A DNA stretch of 64,000 nucleotides from CBIHON01 sp966211965. Lineage in GTDB: Bacteria > Pseudomonadota > Gammaproteobacteria > Burkholderiales > Burkholderiaceae_D. Of the stretch, positions 1-9,115 are shown one piece after another. The DNA lies in contig CBIHON010000004.1 of NCBI GenBank assembly GCA_966211965.1, positions 156,822 to 220,821 on the forward strand. Direction: 5' to 3'. Below the pieces are notes generated by a model. The model was not told where the DNA came from and ran no database searches. It was given only the letters and a program-made list of their open reading frames with translations. Position 1 is the stretch's first letter. Each line of letters starts with the position of its first letter. Both the position numbers and the translations under genes were made by a program.

Positions 1-6
1 GAAGCA

Positions 7-1020
7 ATGATGCCCAGCCAAAATAAAAAAATCCTCGTTACCGGAGCCGATGGTTTCATCGGCTCCCACCTTACCGAGCAACTGGTTCGGCAAGGCCATG
101 ACGTACGTGCTTTCGTACTCTACAATTCCTTCAATTCCTGGGGCTGGCTGGATCAGTCGCCCAAGGAAATCAAGGATGGCCTGGATATTTTCTCAGGCGA
201 TATCCGCGATCCCTACGGCGTGAAAAAAGCCATGCAGGGCTGCGATGTCGTGCTGCATCTTGCGGCCTTGATCGCCATTCCCTATTCATACCATTCGCCC
301 GACACCTATGTCGATACCAACGTCAAGGGCACCTTGAACGTAGTGCAGGCAGCGCGCGAACTTGGCGTCGAAAAGGTGGTTCACACGTCCACCAGCGAAG
401 TGTACGGCACCGCCCGCTTCGTGCCGATCACGGAAGAACATCCGCTACAGGGACAATCGCCGTATTCGGCCACCAAGATCGGCGCCGACCAGGTCGCGAT
501 GTCCTTCTATAACGCATTCGACACGCCCGTCACCACCATCCGCCCTTTCAACACCTACGGCCCGCGTCAATCCGCGCGCGCGATCATCCCGACCATCATC
601 GCGCAGATCGCCAGCGGCAAGCGCAAGATCAGCCTTGGCGCCTTGCACCCGACACGCGATTTCAACTTCGTGATGGATACGGTGCGCGGCTTCATCGCGG
701 TTGCCGAATCCGAAAAATCGATCGGCGAAGTGATCAACATCGGCAGCAATTTTGAGATTTCAATCGGCGACACCGTGAAGCTGATCGCCGAAGTAATGGG
801 CGTGGAAATCGAGATCGAAACCGACCAGGCGCGCTTGCGTCCGGAGAAGAGCGAAGTCGATCGCCTCTGGGCCGACAACACCAAGGCACGCAATCTGACC
901 GGTTGGGAGCCGGCGTACGGCGGTCGGGATGGATTCAAGCGCGGGATCGCCGAAACGGTTGCGTGGTTCACCAATCCCGAGAATCTGAAGCAGTACAAGG
1001 CGGATATCTACAACATTTAA
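7..1020 (+). CDS. legB: NAD-dependent 4,6-dehydratase, LegB-like
   Basis: Extended short-chain dehydrogenase of 337 aa, predicted to convert a nucleotide-activated GlcNAc (GDP- or UDP-linked) to the 4-keto-6-deoxy sugar, the first committed step towards legionaminic acid. The Rossmann glycine motif TGADGFIGSH lies at about residues 12-21 and the catalytic YSATK motif puts Tyr at about 153 and Lys at about 157. A SEVYGT stretch with the upstream Thr/Ser of the active site is also present. Two ATGs lie in a row at 7 and 10; the upstream region is cut by the window edge, so the start and any ribosome site cannot be judged. It is followed after 15 bases by the aminotransferase, giving the LegB-LegC order known from Campylobacter and Legionella. 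The nucleotide carried by the substrate cannot be read from sequence; the PtmE-like gene downstream favours GDP. Confidence 0.88.
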   Translation: MMPSQNKKILVTGADGFIGSHLTEQLVRQGHDVRAFVLYNSFNSWGWLDQSPKEIKDGLDIFSGDIRDPYGVKKAMQGCDVVLHLAALIAIPYSYHSPDTYVDTNVKGTLNVVQAARELGVEKVVHTSTSEVYGTARFVPITEEHPLQGQSPYSATKIGADQVAMSFYNAFDTPVTTIRPFNTYGPRQSARAIIPTIIAQIASGKRKISLGALHPTRDFNFVMDTVRGFIAVAESEKSIGEVINIGSNFEISIGDTVKLIAEVMGVEIEIETDQARLRPEKSEVDRLWADNTKARNLTGWEPAYGGRDGFKRGIAETVAWFTNPENLKQYKADIYNI

Positions 1021-1035
1021 CTCGCGACCGACACC

Positions 1036-2208
1036 ATGTCCAGTTTCAATCAAACCGCAGTCATCCAGGCAATCAAATCGGTCTTGCCTACCGGTGACAA
1101 GTTTATCGCCTTGCATGAGCCAAATTTCTCCGGCAATGAATTGGCCTATGTGAAGGAGTGCATCGAGACCGGCTGGGTGTCCTCGGCAGGCAAATATGTC
1201 GATCAATTCGAACGCCAATTAGCTGAATATACCGGCGTCAAACGCGCAGTTGCCGTCGTCAACGGCACCGCCGCCTTGCATGTCTGCCTGTTGCTGGCCG
1301 GCGTCGAGCAGGGTGATGAAGTGCTGATGCCGACCCTGACCTTTATCGCCACCGCAAATGCAATCAGCTACTGCGGTGCGATTGCGCATTTTGTTGATAG
1401 CGATCATGCCACCTTGGGACTCGATCCGCGCAAACTCGAGCAGCACTTGGCGGAAATCGCGGAAGTCAGGGCCGAAGGCTGCTTCAATAAAAAAACCGGC
1501 CGGCGCATCAAGGCAGTAGTGCCGATGCATGTGTTCGGTCATCCGGTCGACCTCGACACGCTGGTCGAGGTTTGCGCGCGCTACCGGCTGGAACTGGTCG
1601 AGGATGCGGCCGAATCGCTCGGTTCGTATTACAAAGGACGCCATACCGGAAACATTGGCCGCGTATCTGCGTTGAGCTTCAACGGCAACAAGGTGGTCAC
1701 CACCGGCGGCGGCGGCGCCATCCTCACCAATGACGAGGAACTGGGCAAACTGGCCAAGCACTTGACCACTACCGCGAGGTTGCCCCATAAATGGTCGTTC
1801 ATACACGACCAGATCGGCTTCAACTACCGTCTGCCCAACATCAATGCCGCACTCGGTTGCGCGCAGCTGGAACGGCTGCCGGAATTCATCAAATACAAAC
1901 GTGCGCTTGCGGCAAACTATCAAAATGCTTTCCACGGCATCGAAGGTGTTCGCTTTTTCACCGAGCCCGAATTCGGCAAGAGCAATTACTGGCTGAATGT
2001 ACTGCTGCTCGACAAGGCTCACGCCGATCAGCGCGATGTGCTGCTGGAGCTGACCAATGGCCAGGGCATCATGACCCGTCCGGTATGGACCCTCATGCAT
2101 CGGCTCGAAATGTTCAAGCAATGTCCGCGTATGGCCGATCTGAGCGTCGCCGAAGATATCGAGGAGCGTCTGATCAACATCCCGAGCAGCCCGATGCTGG
2201 GCGCCTGA
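1036..2208 (+). CDS. legC: PLP-dependent sugar aminotransferase, LegC-like
   Basis: DegT/DnrJ/EryC1-family aminotransferase of 390 aa, predicted to aminate C4 of the 4-keto-6-deoxy sugar made by the preceding enzyme, using glutamate and PLP. The internal-aldimine lysine sits in the motif SFNGNKVVTTGGGG (Lys about 219), and the cofactor-binding VEDAAESLGS motif precedes it at about residues 188-197. The length is normal for the family. The N-terminal extension before the first conserved block (about 30 residues) is typical of LegC rather than PseC proteins. The stop codon lies one base before the ATG of the next gene, so the two are almost certainly cotranscribed. Confidence 0.87.
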   Translation: MSSFNQTAVIQAIKSVLPTGDKFIALHEPNFSGNELAYVKECIETGWVSSAGKYVDQFERQLAEYTGVKRAVAVVNGTAALHVCLLLAGVEQGDEVLMPTLTFIATANAISYCGAIAHFVDSDHATLGLDPRKLEQHLAEIAEVRAEGCFNKKTGRRIKAVVPMHVFGHPVDLDTLVEVCARYRLELVEDAAESLGSYYKGRHTGNIGRVSALSFNGNKVVTTGGGGAILTNDEELGKLAKHLTTTARLPHKWSFIHDQIGFNYRLPNINAALGCAQLERLPEFIKYKRALAANYQNAFHGIEGVRFFTEPEFGKSNYWLNVLLLDKAHADQRDVLLELTNGQGIMTRPVWTLMHRLEMFKQCPRMADLSVAEDIEERLINIPSSPMLGA

Positions 2209-2209
2209 G

Positions 2210-3367
2210 ATGAGCAAGCGCAAGGTCTGTATCGTCACCGGCAGCCGGGCCGAGTACGGCTTGCTGTATTGGCCCATGAAGGAAATCGCCGGCGATCAGG
2301 ACTTGCAACTGCAGCTCGTCGTCACCGGCATGCATCTGTCGCCGGAGTTCGGCCTGACCTACAAGGCGATCGAGGCGGATGGCTTCGCGATCGACGCCAA
2401 GGTCGAGATGCTGCTGTCGAGCGACACGCCGGTCGGCATCGCCAAATCGATGGGCTTGGGCGTGATCGGGTTTGCCGATACGTTTGACCGTTTGCGTCCG
2501 GACATCCTCGTGCTGCTCGGCGACCGCTATGAGATTCTGGCGGCGGCGCAGGCTGCCCTGGTCGCGCGCATTCCGGTCGCACACATTGCGGGCGGCGATG
2601 TCACCGAAGGCGCGTTCGACGAAGCGATCCGGCATAGCATCACAAAGATGGCGCACCTGCATTTCGTCACCAATGAGGCTGCTGCCCGCAGGGTGCGCCA
2701 ACTAGGGGAAAATCCGCAGCATGTTTTCAATGTCGGCAGTCCTGGACTGGATTTCATCAAGCGCATCAAGCTGCTCAACCGCGTAGAGCTGGAAGCGTCG
2801 CTCGGACATCGTTTCCGCACAAAAAATCTGCTGGTTACCTTTCATCCGGTAACGCTGGAAACGGCATCGGCACAAGTCCAGTTTCAGGAACTGCTCGACG
2901 CGCTGGACCGGCTCGGCGAAGACGCCGGTATTATTTTCACCAAGCCCAATTCGGATACCGATGGACGCATTCTCATCCGCTTGATGGAAGATTTTGCATC
3001 GACGCATCCCAATGCGCGTGTCTATGATTCCCTCGGCCAGGTTCGCTACCTGAGTACGATGGCCCAGGTCGATGCCGTGGTGGGGAATTCTTCCAGCGGC
3101 CTGTACGAAGCGCCGTCTTTCGCCAAGCCTACAGTCAATATCGGAGACCGGCAGAAGGGTCGCTTGCAGGCAAGTTCCGTCATCAATTGCGAACCGCAGG
3201 CCGATGCAATACATCAAGCGGTTTTACGCGCCTTGGCATCGGATTGCTCCGGCACACGAAATCCCTACGGCGATGGCGACAGCGCAGTGCGCATCAAGGA
3301 TTGTTTGAAGCGGATCGCCGAGCCTGCTGCCTTACTAAAAAAACATTTCTTCGATGTGGGTACCTGA
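2210..3367 (+). CDS. legG: NDP-N-acetylhexosamine 2-epimerase (hydrolysing), LegG/NeuC-like
   Basis: Protein of 385 aa in the UDP-GlcNAc 2-epimerase family, hydrolysing type. It should release the nucleotide and invert C2 to give free 6-deoxy-mannosamine-type sugar (2,4-diacetamido-2,4,6-trideoxymannose) for the synthase that follows. Family signs are the N-terminal TGSRAEYGLL motif (about residues 10-19), GDRYE (about 104-108), HIAGGDVTEGAFDE (about 125-138) and the late GNSSSG segment that binds the nucleotide. These also match NeuC of sialic acid synthesis; the legionaminic assignment comes from the adjacent LegB and LegC. The ATG starts two bases after the legC stop. Confidence 0.87.
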   Translation: MSKRKVCIVTGSRAEYGLLYWPMKEIAGDQDLQLQLVVTGMHLSPEFGLTYKAIEADGFAIDAKVEMLLSSDTPVGIAKSMGLGVIGFADTFDRLRPDILVLLGDRYEILAAAQAALVARIPVAHIAGGDVTEGAFDEAIRHSITKMAHLHFVTNEAAARRVRQLGENPQHVFNVGSPGLDFIKRIKLLNRVELEASLGHRFRTKNLLVTFHPVTLETASAQVQFQELLDALDRLGEDAGIIFTKPNSDTDGRILIRLMEDFASTHPNARVYDSLGQVRYLSTMAQVDAVVGNSSSGLYEAPSFAKPTVNIGDRQKGRLQASSVINCEPQADAIHQAVLRALASDCSGTRNPYGDGDSAVRIKDCLKRIAEPAALLKKHFFDVGT

Positions 3368-3369
3368 AC

Positions 3370-4449
3370 ATGAATAAGCCTGTCTACGTCATCGCCGAAG
3401 CAGGCGTGAATCACAACGGCTCGATCGAGCAAGCCAAGCGCTTGATCGATGTTGCCGCCGATGCGGGCGCGGATGCCGTCAAGTTTCAGACCTTCAAAGC
3501 GGACAAGCTGGTCAGCCGCTCCGCGCGCAAAGCCGATTACCAGGTCGCCAATACCGGCACGAGCGAATCCCAGCATGAAATGATCAAGAAGCTGGAACTC
3601 GACGATGCAGCGCATGAAGTTCTGATCCGGCATTGCAAGACGCGTGGCATCGAATTCCTGTCCACCCCTTTCGATCTTGAGAGCCTGGATCTGCTGGCGC
3701 ATACCTTGGATCTGTCAAGAATCAAACTGCCATCCGGCGATATCACGAATGCCCCGCTGTTGCTCGCTGCGGCCCGTACCGGCAAGCCGGCCATCCTGTC
3801 CACCGGCATGAGCACGTTGGGGGAAATCGAAATGGCGCTGGCGGTATTGGCATTCGGCTATACAGAACCTGTCGGAACGCCTTCGGTTGCAGCATTCCAA
3901 GATGCATACGCTTGCGCCGCCGGGCGCAAAGCCTTGCAGGACAAGGTGACGCTCTTGCATTGCACGACCGAATATCCGGCGCCGTTCGCCGAAGTCAACT
4001 TGCGTTCGATGGCAACGCTGGCGCAGGCATTCGGCTTGGCGGTCGGTTACTCCGACCATACGCCCGGCATTGCAATTCCGGTTGCCGCTGTCGCACTCGG
4101 CGCGGTGCTGATCGAAAAGCATTTCACCTTGGATCGCAATCTGCCCGGCCCCGATCACAAGGCTTCGCTTGAGCCGGACGAATTGAAGCAGATGATGCGT
4201 TCTATCCGCGAGGTGGAAACCGCACTAGGCACACCTATCAAGCAGCCGGCGCCATCCGAACTGAGAAACCGTCCGATCGCGCGCAAGAGCTTGGTAGCCG
4301 GGCGCGATATACGTCGGGGCGAAATATTCACCGCAGAAAATCTGGCGGTGAAGCGTCCGGGCGACGGCGTCAATCCGACTTATTACTGGGACTGGCTGGG
4401 AAAGACCGCCGATCGCGATTATCTGCAAGACGATAAGGTCCAGTCTTGA
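3370..4449 (+). CDS. legI: Nonulosonate synthase, LegI/NeuB-like
   Basis: Condenses phosphoenolpyruvate with the free N-acetylated mannose derivative to make the nine-carbon legionaminic-acid-type sugar. The 359-aa protein begins MNKPVYVIAEAGVNHNGS, the standard NeuB N-terminus. The TIM-barrel domain covers about residues 1-280 (STGMST and HCTTEYP motifs visible) and the C-terminal SAF/antifreeze-like domain about 295-355 (RKSLVAGRDIRRGE). An open frame extends upstream to 3187 inside legG, but homology begins at the ATG at 3370, which lies two bases after the legG stop. The last bases overlap the start of the next gene. Confidence 0.9.
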   Translation: MNKPVYVIAEAGVNHNGSIEQAKRLIDVAADAGADAVKFQTFKADKLVSRSARKADYQVANTGTSESQHEMIKKLELDDAAHEVLIRHCKTRGIEFLSTPFDLESLDLLAHTLDLSRIKLPSGDITNAPLLLAAARTGKPAILSTGMSTLGEIEMALAVLAFGYTEPVGTPSVAAFQDAYACAAGRKALQDKVTLLHCTTEYPAPFAEVNLRSMATLAQAFGLAVGYSDHTPGIAIPVAAVALGAVLIEKHFTLDRNLPGPDHKASLEPDELKQMMRSIREVETALGTPIKQPAPSELRNRPIARKSLVAGRDIRRGEIFTAENLAVKRPGDGVNPTYYWDWLGKTADRDYLQDDKVQS

Positions 4450-5096
4450 GCAAGCCTGTCATCATTCTCGCTGCCGGCGGTCACGCCAAGGTGCTGATTG
4501 ATGCATTGCGTGCGCAGCCGGCTGTGCGTCAGGTGGCTTTGCTGGGCTTGGTCGATGCCGACTCTTCAAAAATCGGTCAATACGTCTTGGGCGTCCCGAT
4601 ACTTGGCGGTGACGAAGAAATTGTGAAATACCCGGCGACAACAATTCAATTGGTGAACGGGCTTGGGGCCGTCAAGCGCAGTACCGCACGCTGCCGCCTG
4701 TTTGCCCATTTCAAGCACAATGGATACCAGTTTTCCAATGTTATCCATCCTTCCGCAGTCGTCGCTGCCGACGTCGTTTTATTGGAAGGGGTGCAAATCA
4801 TGGCAGGGGCAGTAGTCCAGACTGGATGCTGCATTGGGGCAAATGCTATCATTAACACCCGCGCTGCCGTGGATCATGATTGCGACATTGGAGATCATGT
4901 CCATATTGCTCCAGGAGCAACTCTCTCAGGCGGCGTCGCGGTGGGAAAAAATACCCATATCGGGGCAGGCGCAACAGTGATACAAGGCATCCGCATCGGC
5001 GCTGATTGCCTGGTAGCCGCAGGGGCCGTGGTAATTCGAGATGTGCCGGATGGCGCAACAGTGGTCGGGGTTCCGGCGAAAGAGATGAGAGTATGA
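4446..5096 (+). CDS. NeuD-family sugar O/N-acyltransferase
   Basis: Protein of 216 aa with the NeuD/PglD layout: an N-terminal Rossmann-like nucleotide-sugar domain (motif LAAGGHAKVL at about residues 8-17) and a C-terminal left-handed beta helix of hexapeptide repeats (about 95-215) that binds acetyl-CoA, with the conserved VDHDC segment holding the likely catalytic His at about 143. In this operon it probably N-acetylates the 4-amino sugar made by LegC (the LegH role) or O-acetylates the final nonulosonate (the NeuD role); sequence alone does not separate these. Translation appears to start at a TTG that overlaps the legI stop as TTGA, which implies translational coupling. Confidence 0.82.
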   Translation: MSKPVIILAAGGHAKVLIDALRAQPAVRQVALLGLVDADSSKIGQYVLGVPILGGDEEIVKYPATTIQLVNGLGAVKRSTARCRLFAHFKHNGYQFSNVIHPSAVVAADVVLLEGVQIMAGAVVQTGCCIGANAIINTRAAVDHDCDIGDHVHIAPGATLSGGVAVGKNTHIGAGATVIQGIRIGADCLVAAGAVVIRDVPDGATVVGVPAKEMRV

Positions 5097-6142
5097 GTGT
5101 TTGGAAAGAAGTGCTGGTGTCGCCGCAGACGCCGATCCGCGATGCCATCCAGAAGCTCGATGCAGGCGCGATGCAGATCATCCTGGTTGTTGAAGAGAAC
5201 GAGCAATTGCTGGGAACGGTAACGGACGGCGACGTCCGCCGCGGTATCCTGAAAGGCGTGGCACTGCACGACCAGGTTCAAAAGATCATGAATCCCGACC
5301 CGACGGTCGCACGATTCGATGAGAGCCGCGACAGCATCATGGCCACCATGCAGCGCAAGCAATTGCATCACATTCCCTTGGTTGACGACCGACGTCGCGT
5401 GATGGGCCTCGAAACGCTCGATGACCTGTTGCAGTCGCGCATCCGGCAAAATCGTGTCGTCCTGATGGCCGGTGGTCTCGGCAGCCGGCTGCGCCCGCTG
5501 ACCGACGATTGTCCGAAGCCGATGCTCAAGGTCGGCAATAAGCCGCTGCTCGAAACCATCCTCGAAAATTTCATGGAATACGGCTTTCGCCGTTTCTATA
5601 TCTCGGTCAATTACATGGCCGATGTCGTCAAGGAATATTTTGGCGACGGTTCGCGCTGGGGCGCGGATATCTGTTATCTGCAGGAAGATCAGAAGCTCGG
5701 TACTGCCGGCGCCTTGAGCTTGCTGCCTGAGCGGACGACCGAACCTTTGTTCGTCATGAATGGCGATCTGTTGACCAAGGTTAATTTCAGCCAGTTGCTT
5801 GATTTTCATTCGAGCCATGGGGCTGGCGGCACCATGTGCGTCCGCGAATACGATTTTCAGGTGCCTTACGGCGTCGTCAAGATTGATGGACATCGAATCG
5901 CGGGTATCGATGAAAAGCCGATTCAGCGGTTTTTCGTGAATGCCGGAATTTATGTGCTGGAACCGGATGTCTTGGACCTGATTCCGGCCAACACCTTCTA
6001 CGATATGCCTAGCCTGTTCGAAAAAATGATCGGACAGAAAAAGGAAACGGCGGTCTTCCCGATTCGTGAATACTGGCTCGACATTGGACAGTTGGCCGAC
6101 TACGACCGGGCCAATGGCGAGTTTATGCAGGTATTTACATGA
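5093..6142 (+). CDS. ptmE: CBS-domain sugar-1-phosphate nucleotidyltransferase, PtmE-like
   Basis: Protein of 349 aa. A pair of CBS domains occupies about residues 5-115 and an NDP-sugar pyrophosphorylase domain about 120-345, with the nucleotide loop MAGGLGSRLRPLT at about 124-136 and the second metal-binding stretch VMNGDLLTKV. This domain order matches Campylobacter PtmE, a glucosamine-1-phosphate guanylyltransferase that supplies GDP-GlcN for legionaminic acid synthesis. The ATG at 5093 overlaps the upstream stop as ATGA; a longer open frame from 5006 lacks homology at its start. The CBS pair suggests adenine-nucleotide regulation, an inference from the domain family. Confidence 0.83.
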   Translation: MSVWKEVLVSPQTPIRDAIQKLDAGAMQIILVVEENEQLLGTVTDGDVRRGILKGVALHDQVQKIMNPDPTVARFDESRDSIMATMQRKQLHHIPLVDDRRRVMGLETLDDLLQSRIRQNRVVLMAGGLGSRLRPLTDDCPKPMLKVGNKPLLETILENFMEYGFRRFYISVNYMADVVKEYFGDGSRWGADICYLQEDQKLGTAGALSLLPERTTEPLFVMNGDLLTKVNFSQLLDFHSSHGAGGTMCVREYDFQVPYGVVKIDGHRIAGIDEKPIQRFFVNAGIYVLEPDVLDLIPANTFYDMPSLFEKMIGQKKETAVFPIREYWLDIGQLADYDRANGEFMQVFT

Positions 6143-6843
6143 TCGACGGCAAAAGCGTGCTCGCGATTATCCCCGCGCGGGGCGGATCGAAAGGCGTGCC
6201 GCGCAAGAACATCCGCGAAGTCGCCGGCAAGCCTCTGATTGCTTTTACGATTGAAGAAGCAAAAAAATCCAAGTATATTGACCGGCTGATTCTTTCCTCG
6301 GACGACGCGGAAATTATCCGGGTCGCCCAATCCTGGGGCTGCGAGGCACCGTTTGTGCGCCCCGCTGAATTGGCGCAGGACGAGACGCCGGGCATCGCCC
6401 CGGTGTTGCACGCCATGGAGCAGTTGCCGGAATACGACATCGTGGTGCTGCTGCAAACCACATCGCCCCTTCGAAGCGTGGCGGATATAGACGGCTGTAT
6501 CGAGCAGTGCATTACAAACCGGGCCAACGCCTGCGTATCGGTTACGCCGGCCGAGCAAAGTCCTTACTGGATGTACACCATGGGCAAGAGCGGTGCAATG
6601 CAACCGCTGATTCAGACCGACCAGGTTTTTGCACGGCGGCAGGATTTGCCCCAGGCATATATCTTGAATGGTGCCGTGTACGTGGCGCGGTGCGACTGGC
6701 TGCGTCAGAGCAAGACTTTCCTGGCAGCGGAAACGCTGGGGTTTGTCATGCCGGCTGAGCGCTCGCTGGATATCGATACCGAACTGGATTTACAAATTTT
6801 AAATTTGCGTCATACAGATGGAGTGAGAAATGCAATACATTAA
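6139..6843 (+). CDS. legF: CMP-nonulosonate cytidylyltransferase, LegF-like
   Basis: Activates the nonulosonic acid with CTP to give the CMP-sugar donor. The 234-aa protein has the signature IPARGGSKGVPRKNI at about residues 11-25 and the LQTTSPLR motif at about 98-105, both standard for NeuA/LegF/PseF proteins. It has no C-terminal esterase domain. The ATG overlaps the stop of the upstream gene (ATGA), and the 3' end overlaps the next gene by 14 bases. Confidence 0.88.
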   Translation: MIDGKSVLAIIPARGGSKGVPRKNIREVAGKPLIAFTIEEAKKSKYIDRLILSSDDAEIIRVAQSWGCEAPFVRPAELAQDETPGIAPVLHAMEQLPEYDIVVLLQTTSPLRSVADIDGCIEQCITNRANACVSVTPAEQSPYWMYTMGKSGAMQPLIQTDQVFARRQDLPQAYILNGAVYVARCDWLRQSKTFLAAETLGFVMPAERSLDIDTELDLQILNLRHTDGVRNAIH

Positions 6844-8185
6844 AAAGCCGGAAGCAATCGACCTGTCGCGCTTCGATCAAAAAAATGGCCCGTTGGAAGC
6901 CAAATACGGCTTGCCTGATGACGTGAAATTCTGCACCAAATGTGTCATCTCCAATCAGCGCCCCAATTCCGCGGTCGAGTATGCGCATACCAAGGCCAGC
7001 GTCAAGAAGACCATTCACTTTGACGAACACGGCGTTTGCGATGCCTGCCGTCTGGCGGAGCAAAAGCACGACAATACGATCGATTGGGCCGAGCGTGAAA
7101 AACGCCTGATGGAGTTGTGCGACCGCCATCGCAGCAAGGATGGCTCGTATGACTGCCTGGTCCCGGGTTCCGGCGGCAAGGACAGTTTTTACGCGGCGCA
7201 CATGCTCAAGTACAAGTATGGCATGCATCCCCTGACCGTGACCTGGGCACCGCACATCTATACGCCATGGGGCTGGCAGAATCAGCAGTCCTGGATCCAT
7301 GCCGGCTTCGACAATTATCTCTGCACGCCGAATGGCCGCGTGCATCGCCTGCTGACTCGTCTTGCGGTCGAGAACCTGTTCCACCCGTTCCAGGCATTTA
7401 TGTTCGGCCAAAAATCGCTGGCGCCGAAAATGGCGATTCTGCACAAGATTCCGCTGGTGTTTTACGGCGAGAACGAAGCCGAATACGGCAACCCGATCCT
7501 CGACACCCAAACCGCGAAACGCGACTGGTCCTATTTCACCGCCGAAGATAAATCCAAGGTTTTCCTGGGCGGCACCTCGGTCGCCGAGCTGAAAGAGAAC
7601 TACGGCTTGGTCGAATGTGATCTCGATCCCTATCTGCCGGCCAATCCAGCTGATATCGAAGCGCAGAAGATCGAAGTACATTACCTCGGCTATTACCTGA
7701 AATGGCATCCGCAAAGCTGCTATTACTATGCGGTGGAAAACGGCGGTTTCCAGGCATCTCCTGAGCGCACGCCGGGCACCTACAGCAAGTACAACAGCAT
7801 CGACGACCGTATCGACGATTTCCATTACTACACGACCTTCACCAAGTTCGGCATCGGCCGCGCCACCTACGACGCCGCACAGGAAATCCGTTCGCGCGAT
7901 ATTACACGGGAAGAGGGCGTGGCACTGGTCAAACGCTTCGACGGTGAATTTCCCGAGCGTTTCGCCGAAGAAATTTTCCGTTACCTCAGCATCAATCCGA
8001 AGGAATTTCCGGAAGCCTCGCGTATGTTCGAAAGCCCGGTGATGGATCGTGATTATTTCATGACCCTGGCCGACTCTTTCCGTTCGCCGCATCTGTGGAA
8101 AAAGGAAAACGGGGTATGGAAGCTGCGCCACACGGTATTCGATGATGAGGCGATGGCGCAGCAGCAGGCGCTTACCGGCAGTTGA
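6830..8185 (+). CDS. N-acetyl sugar amidotransferase, PseA/WbpG-like
   Basis: Protein of 451 aa of the family that turns a sugar acetamido group into an acetamidino group using ammonia. An N-terminal four-cysteine cluster (FCTKCVIS at about residues 31-38, GVCDACRL at about 66-73) likely binds zinc or iron. It is followed by the ATP-pyrophosphatase P-loop VPGSGGKDSFY at about 108-118. Relatives include Campylobacter PseA and Pseudomonas WbpG; WbpG works with dedicated HisH and HisF copies, and exactly such a pair follows here. The predicted outcome is an amidinated legionaminic acid. The start overlaps the end of legF, keeping it in the operon. Confidence 0.88.
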   Translation: MQYIKKPEAIDLSRFDQKNGPLEAKYGLPDDVKFCTKCVISNQRPNSAVEYAHTKASVKKTIHFDEHGVCDACRLAEQKHDNTIDWAEREKRLMELCDRHRSKDGSYDCLVPGSGGKDSFYAAHMLKYKYGMHPLTVTWAPHIYTPWGWQNQQSWIHAGFDNYLCTPNGRVHRLLTRLAVENLFHPFQAFMFGQKSLAPKMAILHKIPLVFYGENEAEYGNPILDTQTAKRDWSYFTAEDKSKVFLGGTSVAELKENYGLVECDLDPYLPANPADIEAQKIEVHYLGYYLKWHPQSCYYYAVENGGFQASPERTPGTYSKYNSIDDRIDDFHYYTTFTKFGIGRATYDAAQEIRSRDITREEGVALVKRFDGEFPERFAEEIFRYLSINPKEFPEASRMFESPVMDRDYFMTLADSFRSPHLWKKENGVWKLRHTVFDDEAMAQQQALTGS

Positions 8186-8221
8186 TCGTGTCCGAACGTT
8201 TCCGATAGCCCGCATGGAACC

Positions 8222-8300
8222 GGCCTCCTCTCCCCTTCAAGGGGAGGGGTAGGGCGGGGATGGGTTTTGTAGGCGGAGACCATCCTCCTCTCTCCATGAA
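8222..8300. repeat. REP-like GC-rich hairpin element
   Basis: This stretch between the amidotransferase gene and hisF contains a hairpin (stem TCCCC/GGGGA around a five-base loop at 8231-8245, extendable), followed by a G-rich tail (AGGGCGGGGATGGG) and a second CCTCCTCTCT arm. The same design recurs at 45460-45585. It is the only non-coding break in the nonulosonate operon and may attenuate or process the transcript. Confidence 0.55.
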
Positions 8301-8353
8301 AATGGATGAGGGATAAAACCCAATCAGTAAAACTTTTTATCGCAGGCACTCTC

Positions 8354-9115
8354 TTGAACACTCGCTTGATAGCCCGGCTCGACATCAAAGGGCCGAACCT
8401 GATCAAAGGTATCCACCTGGAAGGACTGCGTGTCGTGGGTGACCCGCAGGAATTTGCGCGGCGCTATTACGAAGCAGGCGCCGACGAGTTGGTCTACATG
8501 GATATCGTCGCCAGTCTGTACGGCCGCAACAGCCTCACGGAAATCATCAAGCGTGCCGCGCAGGATATCTTCATTCCGATGACGGTAGGCGGAGGCGTGC
8601 GCTCGGTGGATGATGCCAAACAACTGCTGCGTGCCGGCGCCGACAAGGTGGCAATCAATACCGCCGCCATCGCTCGCCCGGAGTTGATTACGGAAATTTC
8701 CCGACGCTTCGGTACCCAATGCATGGTGTTGTCCATCGAAGCCAAGAAGCTCGCCGACAATAAATGGGAAGCCTATACCGATAACGGCCGCGAACGTACC
8801 GGCTTGGACGTGGTGGAGTGGGCCAAGAAGGCTTGTGAACTTGGGGCCGGTGAAATCCTGCTGACCTCGGTCGACCAAGAGGGCACGCGCAAGGGCTTCG
8901 ACCTTGCTCTTACGCGTGCTGTTGCCGGTGCGGTCCCGATTCCCGTGATTGCCAGCGGCGGTATGGGCACAACCGATCATCTGGTGGAAGTGGTCAAGGA
9001 GGGCAAGGCTGATGCAGTGGCGATGGCCGACGTGTTGCATTACAAGCGCCTTGACATGAAACAAATACGTGAAGCCGCCTCTGCGGCGCAGATTGCAGTG
9101 AGGCATCCATCATGA
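8354..9115 (+). CDS. hisF2: HisF-type ammonia-using cyclase paralogue (amidotransferase partner)
   Basis: TIM-barrel protein of the HisF family (about 253 aa). It shows the duplicated half-barrel phosphate-binding motifs VGGGVRSVDDA (about residue 80) and ASGGMGTTDH (about 200). The N-terminus LNTRLIARLDIKGPN aligns with HisF from a TTG at 8354; the frame is open back to an ATG at 8306, but that start lies in the REP-like element and adds 16 unrelated residues. Lack of other his genes and its place between a WbpG-like amidotransferase and hisH indicate it channels ammonia for sugar amidination, not histidine synthesis. The 3' end overlaps hisH as ATGA. Confidence 0.83.
   Translation: MNTRLIARLDIKGPNLIKGIHLEGLRVVGDPQEFARRYYEAGADELVYMDIVASLYGRNSLTEIIKRAAQDIFIPMTVGGGVRSVDDAKQLLRAGADKVAINTAAIARPELITEISRRFGTQCMVLSIEAKKLADNKWEAYTDNGRERTGLDVVEWAKKACELGAGEILLTSVDQEGTRKGFDLALTRAVAGAVPIPVIASGGMGTTDHLVEVVKEGKADAVAMADVLHYKRLDMKQIREAASAAQIAVRHPS

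Noticed and set aside
6746..8215. 489-codon minus-strand frame
   Set aside because: Antisense to the amidotransferase gene whose cysteine cluster and P-loop are certain.
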